Shown: piece by piece, positions 28,974 through 38,273 of the stretch
How the letters are laid out: the number at the start of each line of letters is the position of its first letter
Numbering within the stretch: position 1 is the stretch's first letter
Source: an uncultured Alphaproteobacteria bacterium
Lineage (GTDB): Bacteria; Pseudomonadota; Alphaproteobacteria; Rhodospirillales; Rhodospirillaceae
DNA length: 59,637 nt
Direction of reading: 5' to 3'
Assembly: GCA_902575965.1 (NCBI GenBank)
Contig: CACGTM010000004.1
Span: forward strand, 1-59,637
Translations under genes and position numbers: made by a program
Notes under the pieces: model-generated
What the model was told of the DNA's origin: nothing
Database searches by the model: none
Seen by the model: the letters and a program-made list of their open reading frames with translations, nothing else

Positions 28974-29573
28974 CTATGTATTTAGGGACCTAATCTGTGA
29001 AGAGGATAAATCAACCCTCTTCGAGGGAAAAAATATCCAAGAAGGAGTAGATCTGTACCAAATATAAGCTGGTCTTGAAATAGATACTCTATTTTTTTTG
29101 TATTTAATAGACGCCTTACTAAAAAGTGATTTGTATCTATAAGCACCCCTATCAAATACTGCAATTCTTACCTTATCAAAAATGGTTGTCCAATTCACCC
29201 ACATACTTATCTGAAGTAAATTATCAGCGCCCATTAACCAGATAAAACTAGTTTTTGGGTATCTAACAATTAATTTGTTCAGTGTTGCTGAGGTATATTG
29301 TGTTTTGTAGTTAAGCTCAAGATCTGTCAAATGAATCCATGGGGGAAGATATAAATTCGATGCACGCCTAATTCTCTCACTTGTTGAAGGAACGTCCATG
29401 AACTTTTTTAATGGATTCTGCGGTGTTACAAGCCACCAAACTTGATCTAATGATAAGTATCTTTTTGCAGTATGGCTCAGATGGAGGTGTCCTAAATGTG
29501 CTGGATTAAAAGAACCGCCCAACAAACCAATTCGCATAACTCTTCTATCACCCCATATACCTGGACTTAACAT
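28974..29573 (-). CDS. nadD: nicotinate-nucleotide adenylyltransferase
   Basis: 199 residues from an ATG at 29573; an ATG at 29537 giving MRIGLLGGSFNPAH is an alternative start that removes 12 residues. The nucleotidyltransferase signature is GGSFNPAHLGHLHLS with the HxGH element, and the C-terminal SSSQIRS is the ISSTxIR-type ATP-binding motif. NadD adenylates nicotinic acid mononucleotide in NAD synthesis. It follows proA by 17 bases and precedes rsfS. Confidence 0.95.
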   Translation of the reverse strand: MLSPGIWGDRRVMRIGLLGGSFNPAHLGHLHLSHTAKRYLSLDQVWWLVTPQNPLKKFMDVPSTSERIRRASNLYLPPWIHLTDLELNYKTQYTSATLNKLIVRYPKTSFIWLMGADNLLQISMWVNWTTIFDKVRIAVFDRGAYRYKSLFSKASIKYKKNRVSISRPAYIWYRSTPSWIFFPSKRVDLSSSQIRSLNT

Positions 29574-29590
29574 ATTCTAATTACCCAAAA

Positions 29591-30205
29591 CTATGGTCTG
29601 ATTGTTCCATCACCTCTAACCTTATATTTAAAAGTTGTTAATTGCTCGATTCCCACAGGCCCCCTTGCATGCATTTTCCCAGTGGCAATTCCAATTTCAG
29701 CACCCATACCGAATTCTGCTCCATCTGCGAATTGAGTTGAAGCATTATGCATTACTATAGAACTTGGCAAACTATTCATAAACTTTTCTGCTTCTAAATA
29801 ATTTTCTGTTATAATTGCATCAGTGTGTTCCGATCCATATTTCTGTATATGTCCAATTGCATCGTCAATATTTTCTACTGTTTTAATGCTAATAATCTTA
29901 TCCAAATATTCAGTCTCCCAATCTTCATCACTGGCTAAATTAATTTTTAAACCTAGTTTTTTTATTTCTTTATCCCCTCTTACCTCACAGCCTGCTAAAA
30001 CTAACTCATCAATAATCTTGGGTAAAAATGTTTTAGTTACTTCTTTATCCACTAAGACTGTCTCAGTTGCCCCACAAATACCAGGCCTTCTCATCTTTGC
30101 ATTAAAAACGACATCCTGTGCTTTCTTTGGATCTGCCTCTTTATGGATATAAGTATGACACAACCCAATTAAATGCTGGAATGTTGGAATTTTACTATCC
30201 ATCAT
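29591..30205 (-). CDS. proA: gamma-glutamyl phosphate reductase, C-terminal part (frameshifted)
   Basis: 204 residues from the first ATG in this frame; the frame is open further upstream to the G run at 30228-30235, adding ASLTKKV directly after VPRGG. It has the family's HLIGLCHTYIHKEADPKKA and the catalytic Cys in RRPGICGATETVLVD, then GAEFGMGAEIGIATGKMHARGP near the end. It is the second half of a gene whose first half is at 30195-30878. Joined at the run they give a normal protein of about 428 residues, so one extra base, genuine or an error, is the only defect seen. Confidence 0.9.
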   Translation of the reverse strand: MMDSKIPTFQHLIGLCHTYIHKEADPKKAQDVVFNAKMRRPGICGATETVLVDKEVTKTFLPKIIDELVLAGCEVRGDKEIKKLGLKINLASDEDWETEYLDKIISIKTVENIDDAIGHIQKYGSEHTDAIITENYLEAEKFMNSLPSSIVMHNASTQFADGAEFGMGAEIGIATGKMHARGPVGIEQLTTFKYKVRGDGTIRP

Positions 30206-30878
30206 AACCTTTTTGGTTAATGAAGCACCCCCCCCGGGGAACTATTACATCAATGTATTGAGTCATATTAAGCATTTTTGTGACAGCGGCTCTATCCGTT
30301 GTAGAAACCATTTGTATAGAATGCACTGGAATATCACTACTTGATAATGCCTCGTGAACACATGCTAGAATCGCTTTCGTGCTGAAAAAGCTCTCTGAAC
30401 CCCCGCGTAAAATACAAGCATTACCTGCCTTCAAGCATAAAGCTCCAGCATCAATGGTGACATTCGGTCTAGACTCATAGATAACCCCAATTACACCAAG
30501 AGGCATTCTTACACGCTCAATAACTAATCCATTTGGTCTTTTCCAAGAAGCAATTATTTGACCAACTGGGTCATCAAACTCAGAAATTCTATCTACCCCA
30601 TCAGCCATCAAATCTACTCTTTTTGAGTCAAGTGCAAGCCTATCCAGTAATGAAGGAGATAACTGCTTTTTCTCTCCATTATCAAGATCTCTTTTATTTT
30701 CGCTGAGTATTTCTCGCTTATTAGACCTAAGGACCTTAGATATTTTATTCAGGGCTTTATTCTTTTTTTTGGCAGAAATAGTAGATAAATGATTAGATGC
30801 AACTGAAGCATTATGGCCTATACAATCCATCAGCTCATCAATATCCTCAAAATTTTGACATTCATAATAATTTTGCAC
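30195..30878 (-). CDS. proA: gamma-glutamyl phosphate reductase, N-terminal part (frameshifted)
   Basis: Starts at GTG (30878) with AGGGGAT a few bases upstream. About 217 residues are true ProA sequence: the NADPH-binding aldehyde-dehydrogenase fold with PLGVIGVIYESRPNVT, DAGALCLKAGNACILRGG and IDVIVPRGG. After the run of eight G residues (plus strand C, 30228-30235) the frame changes to an unrelated ten-residue tail and stops. With seven G residues the frame would continue into the C-terminal part. ProA reduces glutamyl phosphate to the semialdehyde for proline synthesis; proB lies immediately upstream. Confidence 0.9.
   Translation of the reverse strand: MQNYYECQNFEDIDELMDCIGHNASVASNHLSTISAKKKNKALNKISKVLRSNKREILSENKRDLDNGEKKQLSPSLLDRLALDSKRVDLMADGVDRISEFDDPVGQIIASWKRPNGLVIERVRMPLGVIGVIYESRPNVTIDAGALCLKAGNACILRGGSESFFSTKAILACVHEALSSSDIPVHSIQMVSTTDRAAVTKMLNMTQYIDVIVPRGGCFINQKGYDG
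30228..30235 (-). other. G8 homopolymer carrying the proA frameshift
   Basis: The plus strand shows eight C residues followed by four G; the coding strand therefore has CCCC followed by eight G. Reading with seven G gives the continuous ProA sequence VPRGGASLTKKV; reading with eight breaks it. The site could be a sequencing or assembly error, a real mutation, or a slippage-prone (phase-variable) tract. Confidence 0.9.
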
Positions 30879-30901
30879 AGATTATCCCCTAATCTAAAAA
30901 A

Positions 30902-33084
<2,183 letters not shown>

Positions 33085-33141
33085 TCACTAATTAGCAACC
33101 GTTGAAAAACTTACAGATATTAAGTTATAAAAAATTTAAAG

Positions 33142-33399
33142 TTAGATACTCGGATCAACAGAAACAAATGTTCTTCCTTTAGAGCCTTTTTTAAAACTAA
33201 CCTTCCCATCCACTAATGCAAAAATTGTGAAGTCTTTGCCAAGACCCACATTGTTACCTGGATGCCACTTTGTACCACACTGCCTTACAATTATATTACC
33301 AGCCGTGACATTTTGTCCGCCAAAAAGTTTAATTCCCAGTCTTTTTCCCGCGGAGTCTCTTCCATTTCGAGAACTTCCACCAGACTTTTTATGAGCCAT
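33142..33399 (-). CDS. rpmA: 50S ribosomal protein L27
   Basis: 85 residues with the invariant [16 protein letters not shown] start that reaches the peptidyl-transferase centre, then [21 protein letters not shown] and [11 protein letters not shown]. There is no N-terminal extension of the kind that needs cleavage in Firmicutes. It lies 43 bases downstream of rplU and 69 bases upstream of obgE. Confidence 0.98.
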   Translation of the reverse strand: MAHKKSGGSSRNGRDSAGKRLGIKLFGGQNVTAGNIIVRQCGTKWHPGNNVGLGKDFTIFALVDGKVSFKKGSKGRTFVSVDPSI

Positions 33400-33442
33400 G
33401 ATTTATCTCCATGTATAAATTATCATTATGTAAAACTCTAAC

Positions 33443-33931
33443 TTACTCATTTACCTTTTTCTTTTTATCTACTTTCTTACCGCCTTTAATTTTAGTAGCA
33501 GTTTTTTTTACCGATGTCTTTTTTGTAGTAGCCTTTTTCTGAATATCTACCTTTTTCTCAAGTGATCCTTCATCTTTAGTTTTACTTTGGCTCTCAGGAG
33601 CTTCTTTTTTAGCAGTCTTTTCTTTAACAGGGCTTGAAGATATTGAAGTTATCTGAACTACAGTATGCAATTGTTTGTGACCTTGTGTTCTTTTGTAATC
33701 TTTTCTTCTCTTCTTTTTAAACACTACGATTTTAGCGTCTTTTTTTTGTTCTATTATCTTAGCACTAACTACAGCACCATCTATAAGAGGATTACCAATC
33801 TTGTCACCTAAGATAAGTACGTCTCGGAAGGAAATTTCTGACCCAGGCTCGCCACTAATCTTCTCAATCGTTATTACATCATCTTTTGCAACACGATACT
33901 GTTTTCCACCTGTTTTAAGAACTGCGTGCAT
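33443..33931 (-). CDS. rplU: 50S ribosomal protein L21 with basic C-terminal extension
   Basis: 162 residues. The normal L21 domain covers about 1-103 (MHAVLKTGGKQYRVAKDD, KKRRKDYKRTQGHKQ). The remaining 59 or so residues form a low-complexity tail rich in Lys, Ala, Thr and Ser (KKATTKKTSVKKTATK and similar). Such tails occur on L21 in many Alphaproteobacteria. L21 binds 23S rRNA near L20. It is the first gene of the rplU-rpmA-obgE-proBA run and is divergent from the flavoprotein gene at 34131. Confidence 0.97.
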   Translation of the reverse strand: MHAVLKTGGKQYRVAKDDVITIEKISGEPGSEISFRDVLILGDKIGNPLIDGAVVSAKIIEQKKDAKIVVFKKKRRKDYKRTQGHKQLHTVVQITSISSSPVKEKTAKKEAPESQSKTKDEGSLEKKVDIQKKATTKKTSVKKTATKIKGGKKVDKKKKVNE

Positions 33932-34130
33932 TAGAACACCTGTACTGAAATTGATTCAATAATTTATTATCTGAGGGAGATAAAACAAGACTCCACTATA
34001 AGTCAATCTTTTTAATACATTTTGACCCTTTTATAGCTATTTTTATATATTTTTTAAACATTCGGCATTATTATTCTTTTTTTTAATAATCTAATAATAT
34101 TACCTGGTTCAAATAGAAATGGAGTAATTA

Positions 34131-35540
34131 ATGTCTAATAATTGGGATATAATTTGTATTGGGGCAGGTTCTACGGGCCTACCTTTGGCCATCAAAGCTG
34201 CTGAAAAAGGAGCTAAAGTTCTTCAAATTGAAGCTGATAATAGAATTGGAGGCACATTATTTTGGTCTTCAGGACAAATTGCCGCGGCTGGTACAAACCT
34301 TCAAAAAAGACATGGGATCGAAGACAGTCCAGATGAACATTATGAAGATGCTCAACATGTAGCTAATCAACAAATTGACCCAACTGTTCTAAGGCTTTTT
34401 GTAGATAATGCTGCAGATACCATAAATTGGTTAGAGGATATCGGATTTAAGCCAGCAGAAGAGACACCAGTCGCTGGTGAAGCACACGAAGCATACAGTA
34501 CAAGAAGATACCTTTGGGGAGAGAACCAAGCTATTTCTATATTGGATGTAATGAAACCGCTTCACGAACAGTTGGTTAAAGAAAAAAAAATTGACCTTAG
34601 ACTTGAGCACCGATTTAAAGAATTGATTATGGATAAAGCAGGCGCAGCAATAGGAATCAAAGTAGAGACAAAAGAAGGTATAAAAGAGTTTTTCGGTGAA
34701 AATATTGTTCTTGCCTCAGGAGGTTATGCGGCAAGCAAAGAAGTCTGGAATGAACTTAATCCTGAAATCCCCCTTGCTTCTCGTTGTAATCCATTCTCAA
34801 GAGGTGATGGCATTATTGCTGCAAAAACACACGGTGCAATTGTTGATGGTGCGGAAAAATACCTATGCACTTTCGCCGGGTGGTTAAATGACCCTCAAGA
34901 TCCTACCTCAGGTGAGTTCTTACTTTTATCACCAAAGGCGAGGAATGTTTGGGAGGTTTTTGTTAATTCCGAAGGTAAACGTTTTATGCAAGAGGATCAT
35001 CAAAGCATTGACTACAGAGAAAGGGCTCTCTTAAAACAACCTGGTATGGAAATGAATATTATATTTGATTCTGCAATTCTACAGAATGCCAGCCCACTCA
35101 CTTTGTTGGACAACGAAGAATACAGGAATAAGTTTGGCAATCATCCCACTTTTGTTAAAGCATCCAGTATTAATGACTTGGCACTTAAATTAGGTGTTCC
35201 ACAAAAGAATCTTGAACAAACAATCAATGATTACAATAAATCAGTAGAAGAAAAAAATGACAAAGAATGGAATAAATATTTTTTAATTAGAAAAATTGAG
35301 AAAGCTCCATTCTATGCAGTAAAAGCAATGGGAATAACTGTATTAGGTCCATCTGGCCTTGCAGTTGACAGCAATCTTCAAGTTTTGAAAAAAGACGGCT
35401 CTAGGATTCAAAATCTTTATGCTGGAGGAGAAATTCTAGGTTTTGGAAGAACCTCAGGTAATGCCTTTGTGGGGGGTTTGTCTCTTACTCCTGCACTCAC
35501 ATTTGGTAAAATTCTTGGTGAAAAGATACTAAGCTGGTAA
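34131..35540 (+). CDS. FAD-dependent oxidoreductase, fumarate reductase/ketosteroid dehydrogenase-like
   Basis: 469 residues. The N-terminal FAD-binding motif is IGAGSTGLPLAIKAAEKG with the acidic end IEAD, then GGTLFWSSGQIAAAG. The C-terminal FAD part has NLYAGGEILGFGRTSGNAFVGG. The FAD_binding_2 family includes soluble fumarate reductases, urocanate reductase, tricarballylate dehydrogenase and 3-ketosteroid dehydrogenases. No heme motif or flavinylation site is seen, and the substrate is not determined. GGAG stands at 34121-34124, seven bases before the ATG. It is convergent with lpd; whether it connects to the TCA cluster beside it is unknown. Confidence 0.85.
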   Translation: MSNNWDIICIGAGSTGLPLAIKAAEKGAKVLQIEADNRIGGTLFWSSGQIAAAGTNLQKRHGIEDSPDEHYEDAQHVANQQIDPTVLRLFVDNAADTINWLEDIGFKPAEETPVAGEAHEAYSTRRYLWGENQAISILDVMKPLHEQLVKEKKIDLRLEHRFKELIMDKAGAAIGIKVETKEGIKEFFGENIVLASGGYAASKEVWNELNPEIPLASRCNPFSRGDGIIAAKTHGAIVDGAEKYLCTFAGWLNDPQDPTSGEFLLLSPKARNVWEVFVNSEGKRFMQEDHQSIDYRERALLKQPGMEMNIIFDSAILQNASPLTLLDNEEYRNKFGNHPTFVKASSINDLALKLGVPQKNLEQTINDYNKSVEEKNDKEWNKYFLIRKIEKAPFYAVKAMGITVLGPSGLAVDSNLQVLKKDGSRIQNLYAGGEILGFGRTSGNAFVGGLSLTPALTFGKILGEKILSW

Positions 35541-35556
35541 AGGAATGACACTTGGG

Positions 35557-36981
35557 TTATATGTGTATAGCCCTTCCTTCAATTGCCAAAGCAGCTTCTT
35601 TAATTGCTTCTCCAAGTTGGGGGTGAGCGTGTGATGTTCTTGCTATATCCTCGGTTGAAGTTGAAAACTCAATTCCCACAGCAATTTCCATAATAAGATC
35701 GCCAGCAGCAGGTCCAATGATATGACAACCAAGAAGAGTATCTGTTGTTTTGTCTGCAATTAATTTAACAAAACCATCAGATGTACCATTGGCTCTTGCC
35801 CTTGAGTTTGCTGAAAAAGGAAATTTACCAATATTATAATCAATATTATTTTTGATTACTTCTTCTTCCGTCATTCCAATAGAAGCAACCTCTGGATCGG
35901 TGTAAACCACTGAGGCTATTGCTTTATAATTCACATGGCTTTTTCTGCCTGAGATAATTTCTGCAACACAGACCCCTTCATCTTCAGCCTTGTGCGCTAA
36001 CATCATTCCACCAATAACATCGCCAATAGCGTAGATACCAGGTTTTGACGTTTGATAGGAATTATCAACATTAATAAAACCATTTTTTGCCAAAGAAACC
36101 CCTATATCTTCGAGCCCAAGGCCAGACGTTACAGGAGACCTACCTATACTTAACATAACAACATCAGCAAGAGATGATTGCAAGCTCCCATCATGAGTGC
36201 TCTCAGTGTCAATTCTTACCTTTTCTTTTTCCAAGGATACTTGGTTTACTTTAGTTCCTAATTGAAAACTAATACCTTGCTTAGTAAGTATCTTCTGCAT
36301 ATTTTGTCTAATTTCACTATCAAGCGGGGGTAAAATATGGTCGAGATATTCGATGACTGTAACCTCTGCACCAAGTCTTCTCCAAACAGAACCCATTTCA
36401 AGGCCTATAACACCTCCACCAATTATGGTCATTGTTTTAGGTACCTTTTTGAGACTTAGAGCGCCAGTAGAAGTAACAATTCTTTCCTCATCAATTTCCA
36501 CTCCCTTTAAAGATGAAGACTCAGAACCTGTCGCAATAACAACATACTTAGAACTTATGGTATTAGCTTTTTTACCTTTGGTATCTGAAATATTAATTTC
36601 AAATTGACCATTAGGTAAAGAACCAAAACTTGCCCTACCTTTAATATATTGAACCTTATTTTTTTTAAAAAGAAACTCTATTCCTTGTACATTTTGAGAT
36701 ACAACCTTATCCTTTCTAGACATCATTTTTTTGAGGTCTAAATTAACAGAACCCAAATTAATTCCATGTGAAGCAAATTTTTTATTTGCATCTTCAAACA
36801 AGTGAGAAGAATGAAGAAGAGCCTTCGAAGGAATACAACCAACATTCAAACACGTACCACCCAATGCCCCTCTGCTTTCGATACATGCAACATTCAATCC
36901 AAGCTGAGCCGCTCTTATTGCACAAACATATCCACCAGGACCACCTCCAATAACAACTAAATCGTAGCTAACATCATTCAT
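35557..36981 (-). CDS. lpdA: dihydrolipoyl dehydrogenase (E3)
   Basis: 474 residues. FAD site VIGGGPGGYVCAIRAAQLG (about 10-28), redox disulfide GGTCLNVGCIPSKA (about 41-54), the NAD motif GGGVIGLEMGSVWRRLG, and the C-terminal active-site base in HAHPQLGEA. It reoxidises the lipoyl groups of 2-oxoglutarate dehydrogenase (and, if shared, pyruvate dehydrogenase). It is last in the sucA-sucB-lpd run, 51 bases after sucB. Confidence 0.97.
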   Translation of the reverse strand: MNDVSYDLVVIGGGPGGYVCAIRAAQLGLNVACIESRGALGGTCLNVGCIPSKALLHSSHLFEDANKKFASHGINLGSVNLDLKKMMSRKDKVVSQNVQGIEFLFKKNKVQYIKGRASFGSLPNGQFEINISDTKGKKANTISSKYVVIATGSESSSLKGVEIDEERIVTSTGALSLKKVPKTMTIIGGGVIGLEMGSVWRRLGAEVTVIEYLDHILPPLDSEIRQNMQKILTKQGISFQLGTKVNQVSLEKEKVRIDTESTHDGSLQSSLADVVMLSIGRSPVTSGLGLEDIGVSLAKNGFINVDNSYQTSKPGIYAIGDVIGGMMLAHKAEDEGVCVAEIISGRKSHVNYKAIASVVYTDPEVASIGMTEEEVIKNNIDYNIGKFPFSANSRARANGTSDGFVKLIADKTTDTLLGCHIIGPAAGDLIMEIAVGIEFSTSTEDIARTSHAHPQLGEAIKEAALAIEGRAIHI

Positions 36982-37032
36982 AAATAAAACTCTTCAATTT
37001 AATTAAAACCTTCTTATTTAGACAACAAGAAA

Positions 37033-38253
37033 CTAAATCTCGTAGAGCATCCTCTCTGGCTTTTCTAAGCTTTCCTTAATTCTTACAAGAAAAGTTACAG
37101 CTTCGCGCCCATCAATAATTCGATGGTCATACGACAATGCAAGATACATTATTGGCCTCACAACAACATTATTATCTTCATCGACAACAGGTCTTTTTAC
37201 TATATTGTGCATTCCTAAAATTGCAGACTGCGGGGTATTTATTATTGGTGTGGAGAGCATGGAACCATAAATACCCCCATTTGAAATGGTAAAGGTACCA
37301 CCTGACATCTCTTCAAGCATTAACTTACCATCTCTTGCCTTAACTCCATATTCAGAAATGTTCTTTTCTATTTCTGTAAAACTCTTTAAGTCGCAGTCTT
37401 TTACCACAGGAACAACCAAACCTTGTGGGGCTGAAACTGCGACGCCTATATCATAGTGGTTTTTGTAAACAATCTCATCACCCTCAAGTGAAGCGTTAAT
37501 CGCGGGTTGTTCTTTCAATGCGATTACTGATGCTTTTACAAAGAAAGACATAAAGCCTAATTTTATTTTATTCTTTTTCACAAAAATATCTTGAAAATCT
37601 TTTCTTGCACTGATTACAGCGCTCATATCAACTTCGTTAAAAGTAGTTAGCATTGCAGCAGTATTTTGCGCTTCCTTTAGACGATCAGCAATACGCCTTC
37701 TCAAGCGACTCATTTTCACACGTTCTTCTCTAACCTCAATATCTTGACCTGATTTTTCAATCTTTTTAGGTTCTTTTAACCCTTCAAGGTGATTAATAAC
37801 ATCACCTTTGGTCAATCTACCTCCTCTTCCACTAGATTTTAATTCCTCAGGGTTTAGATTATTTTCCTCAACTAATATCTTTACTGCAGGAGATAAAAGA
37901 TTTTTATTATCAATATCTATTTTTTCAATATCTGGGCTATCAGATTTAGAAGGGTTATTAAGAGTTACATTTTTGGTGTCATCTACACCATTATTTTTAC
38001 CCTCTTTAACAGCACCACCCTCATTAAAAATAGCAACAACCGCCCCAACTTCAACATCATCGCCTTCAGGAACAATTATTTTTTCTAAAACCCCCCCTGT
38101 AGGAGCATTAACCTCAAGAGTAACCTTATCTGTCTCTAATTCCACTAAAGGATCATCTGCACTGACCATTTCACCAGTTTTTTTAAGCCATTTTGAAATA
38201 GTTGCTTCTGTTACAGATTCTCCCAATTGAGGTACTTTAATTTCTATTGACAT
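37033..38253 (-). CDS. sucB: 2-oxoglutarate dehydrogenase E2 (dihydrolipoyl succinyltransferase)
   Basis: 406 residues. The lipoyl domain (about 1-75) has the lipoylated Lys in [11 protein letters not shown]. The peripheral subunit-binding domain is at about 118-155 ([15 protein letters not shown]). The catalytic domain (about 175-406) ends with the active-site [17 protein letters not shown]. One lipoyl domain only, as in SucB. It transfers the succinyl group to CoA and forms the core of the complex with SucA and Lpd, whose genes flank it. Confidence 0.97.
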   Translation of the reverse strand: MSIEIKVPQLGESVTEATISKWLKKTGEMVSADDPLVELETDKVTLEVNAPTGGVLEKIIVPEGDDVEVGAVVAIFNEGGAVKEGKNNGVDDTKNVTLNNPSKSDSPDIEKIDIDNKNLLSPAVKILVEENNLNPEELKSSGRGGRLTKGDVINHLEGLKEPKKIEKSGQDIEVREERVKMSRLRRRIADRLKEAQNTAAMLTTFNEVDMSAVISARKDFQDIFVKKNKIKLGFMSFFVKASVIALKEQPAINASLEGDEIVYKNHYDIGVAVSAPQGLVVPVVKDCDLKSFTEIEKNISEYGVKARDGKLMLEEMSGGTFTISNGGIYGSMLSTPIINTPQSAILGMHNIVKRPVVDEDNNVVVRPIMYLALSYDHRIIDGREAVTFLVRIKESLEKPERMLYEI

Positions 38254-38273
38254 AATTAAACCTATTCAGTTCT

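Noticed and set aside
34021..34120. Promoter for rplU or the flavoprotein gene
   Set aside because: Several TTGACT/TATAGT-like matches occur, but none has correct spacing for both elements; AT-rich DNA gives many such hits.
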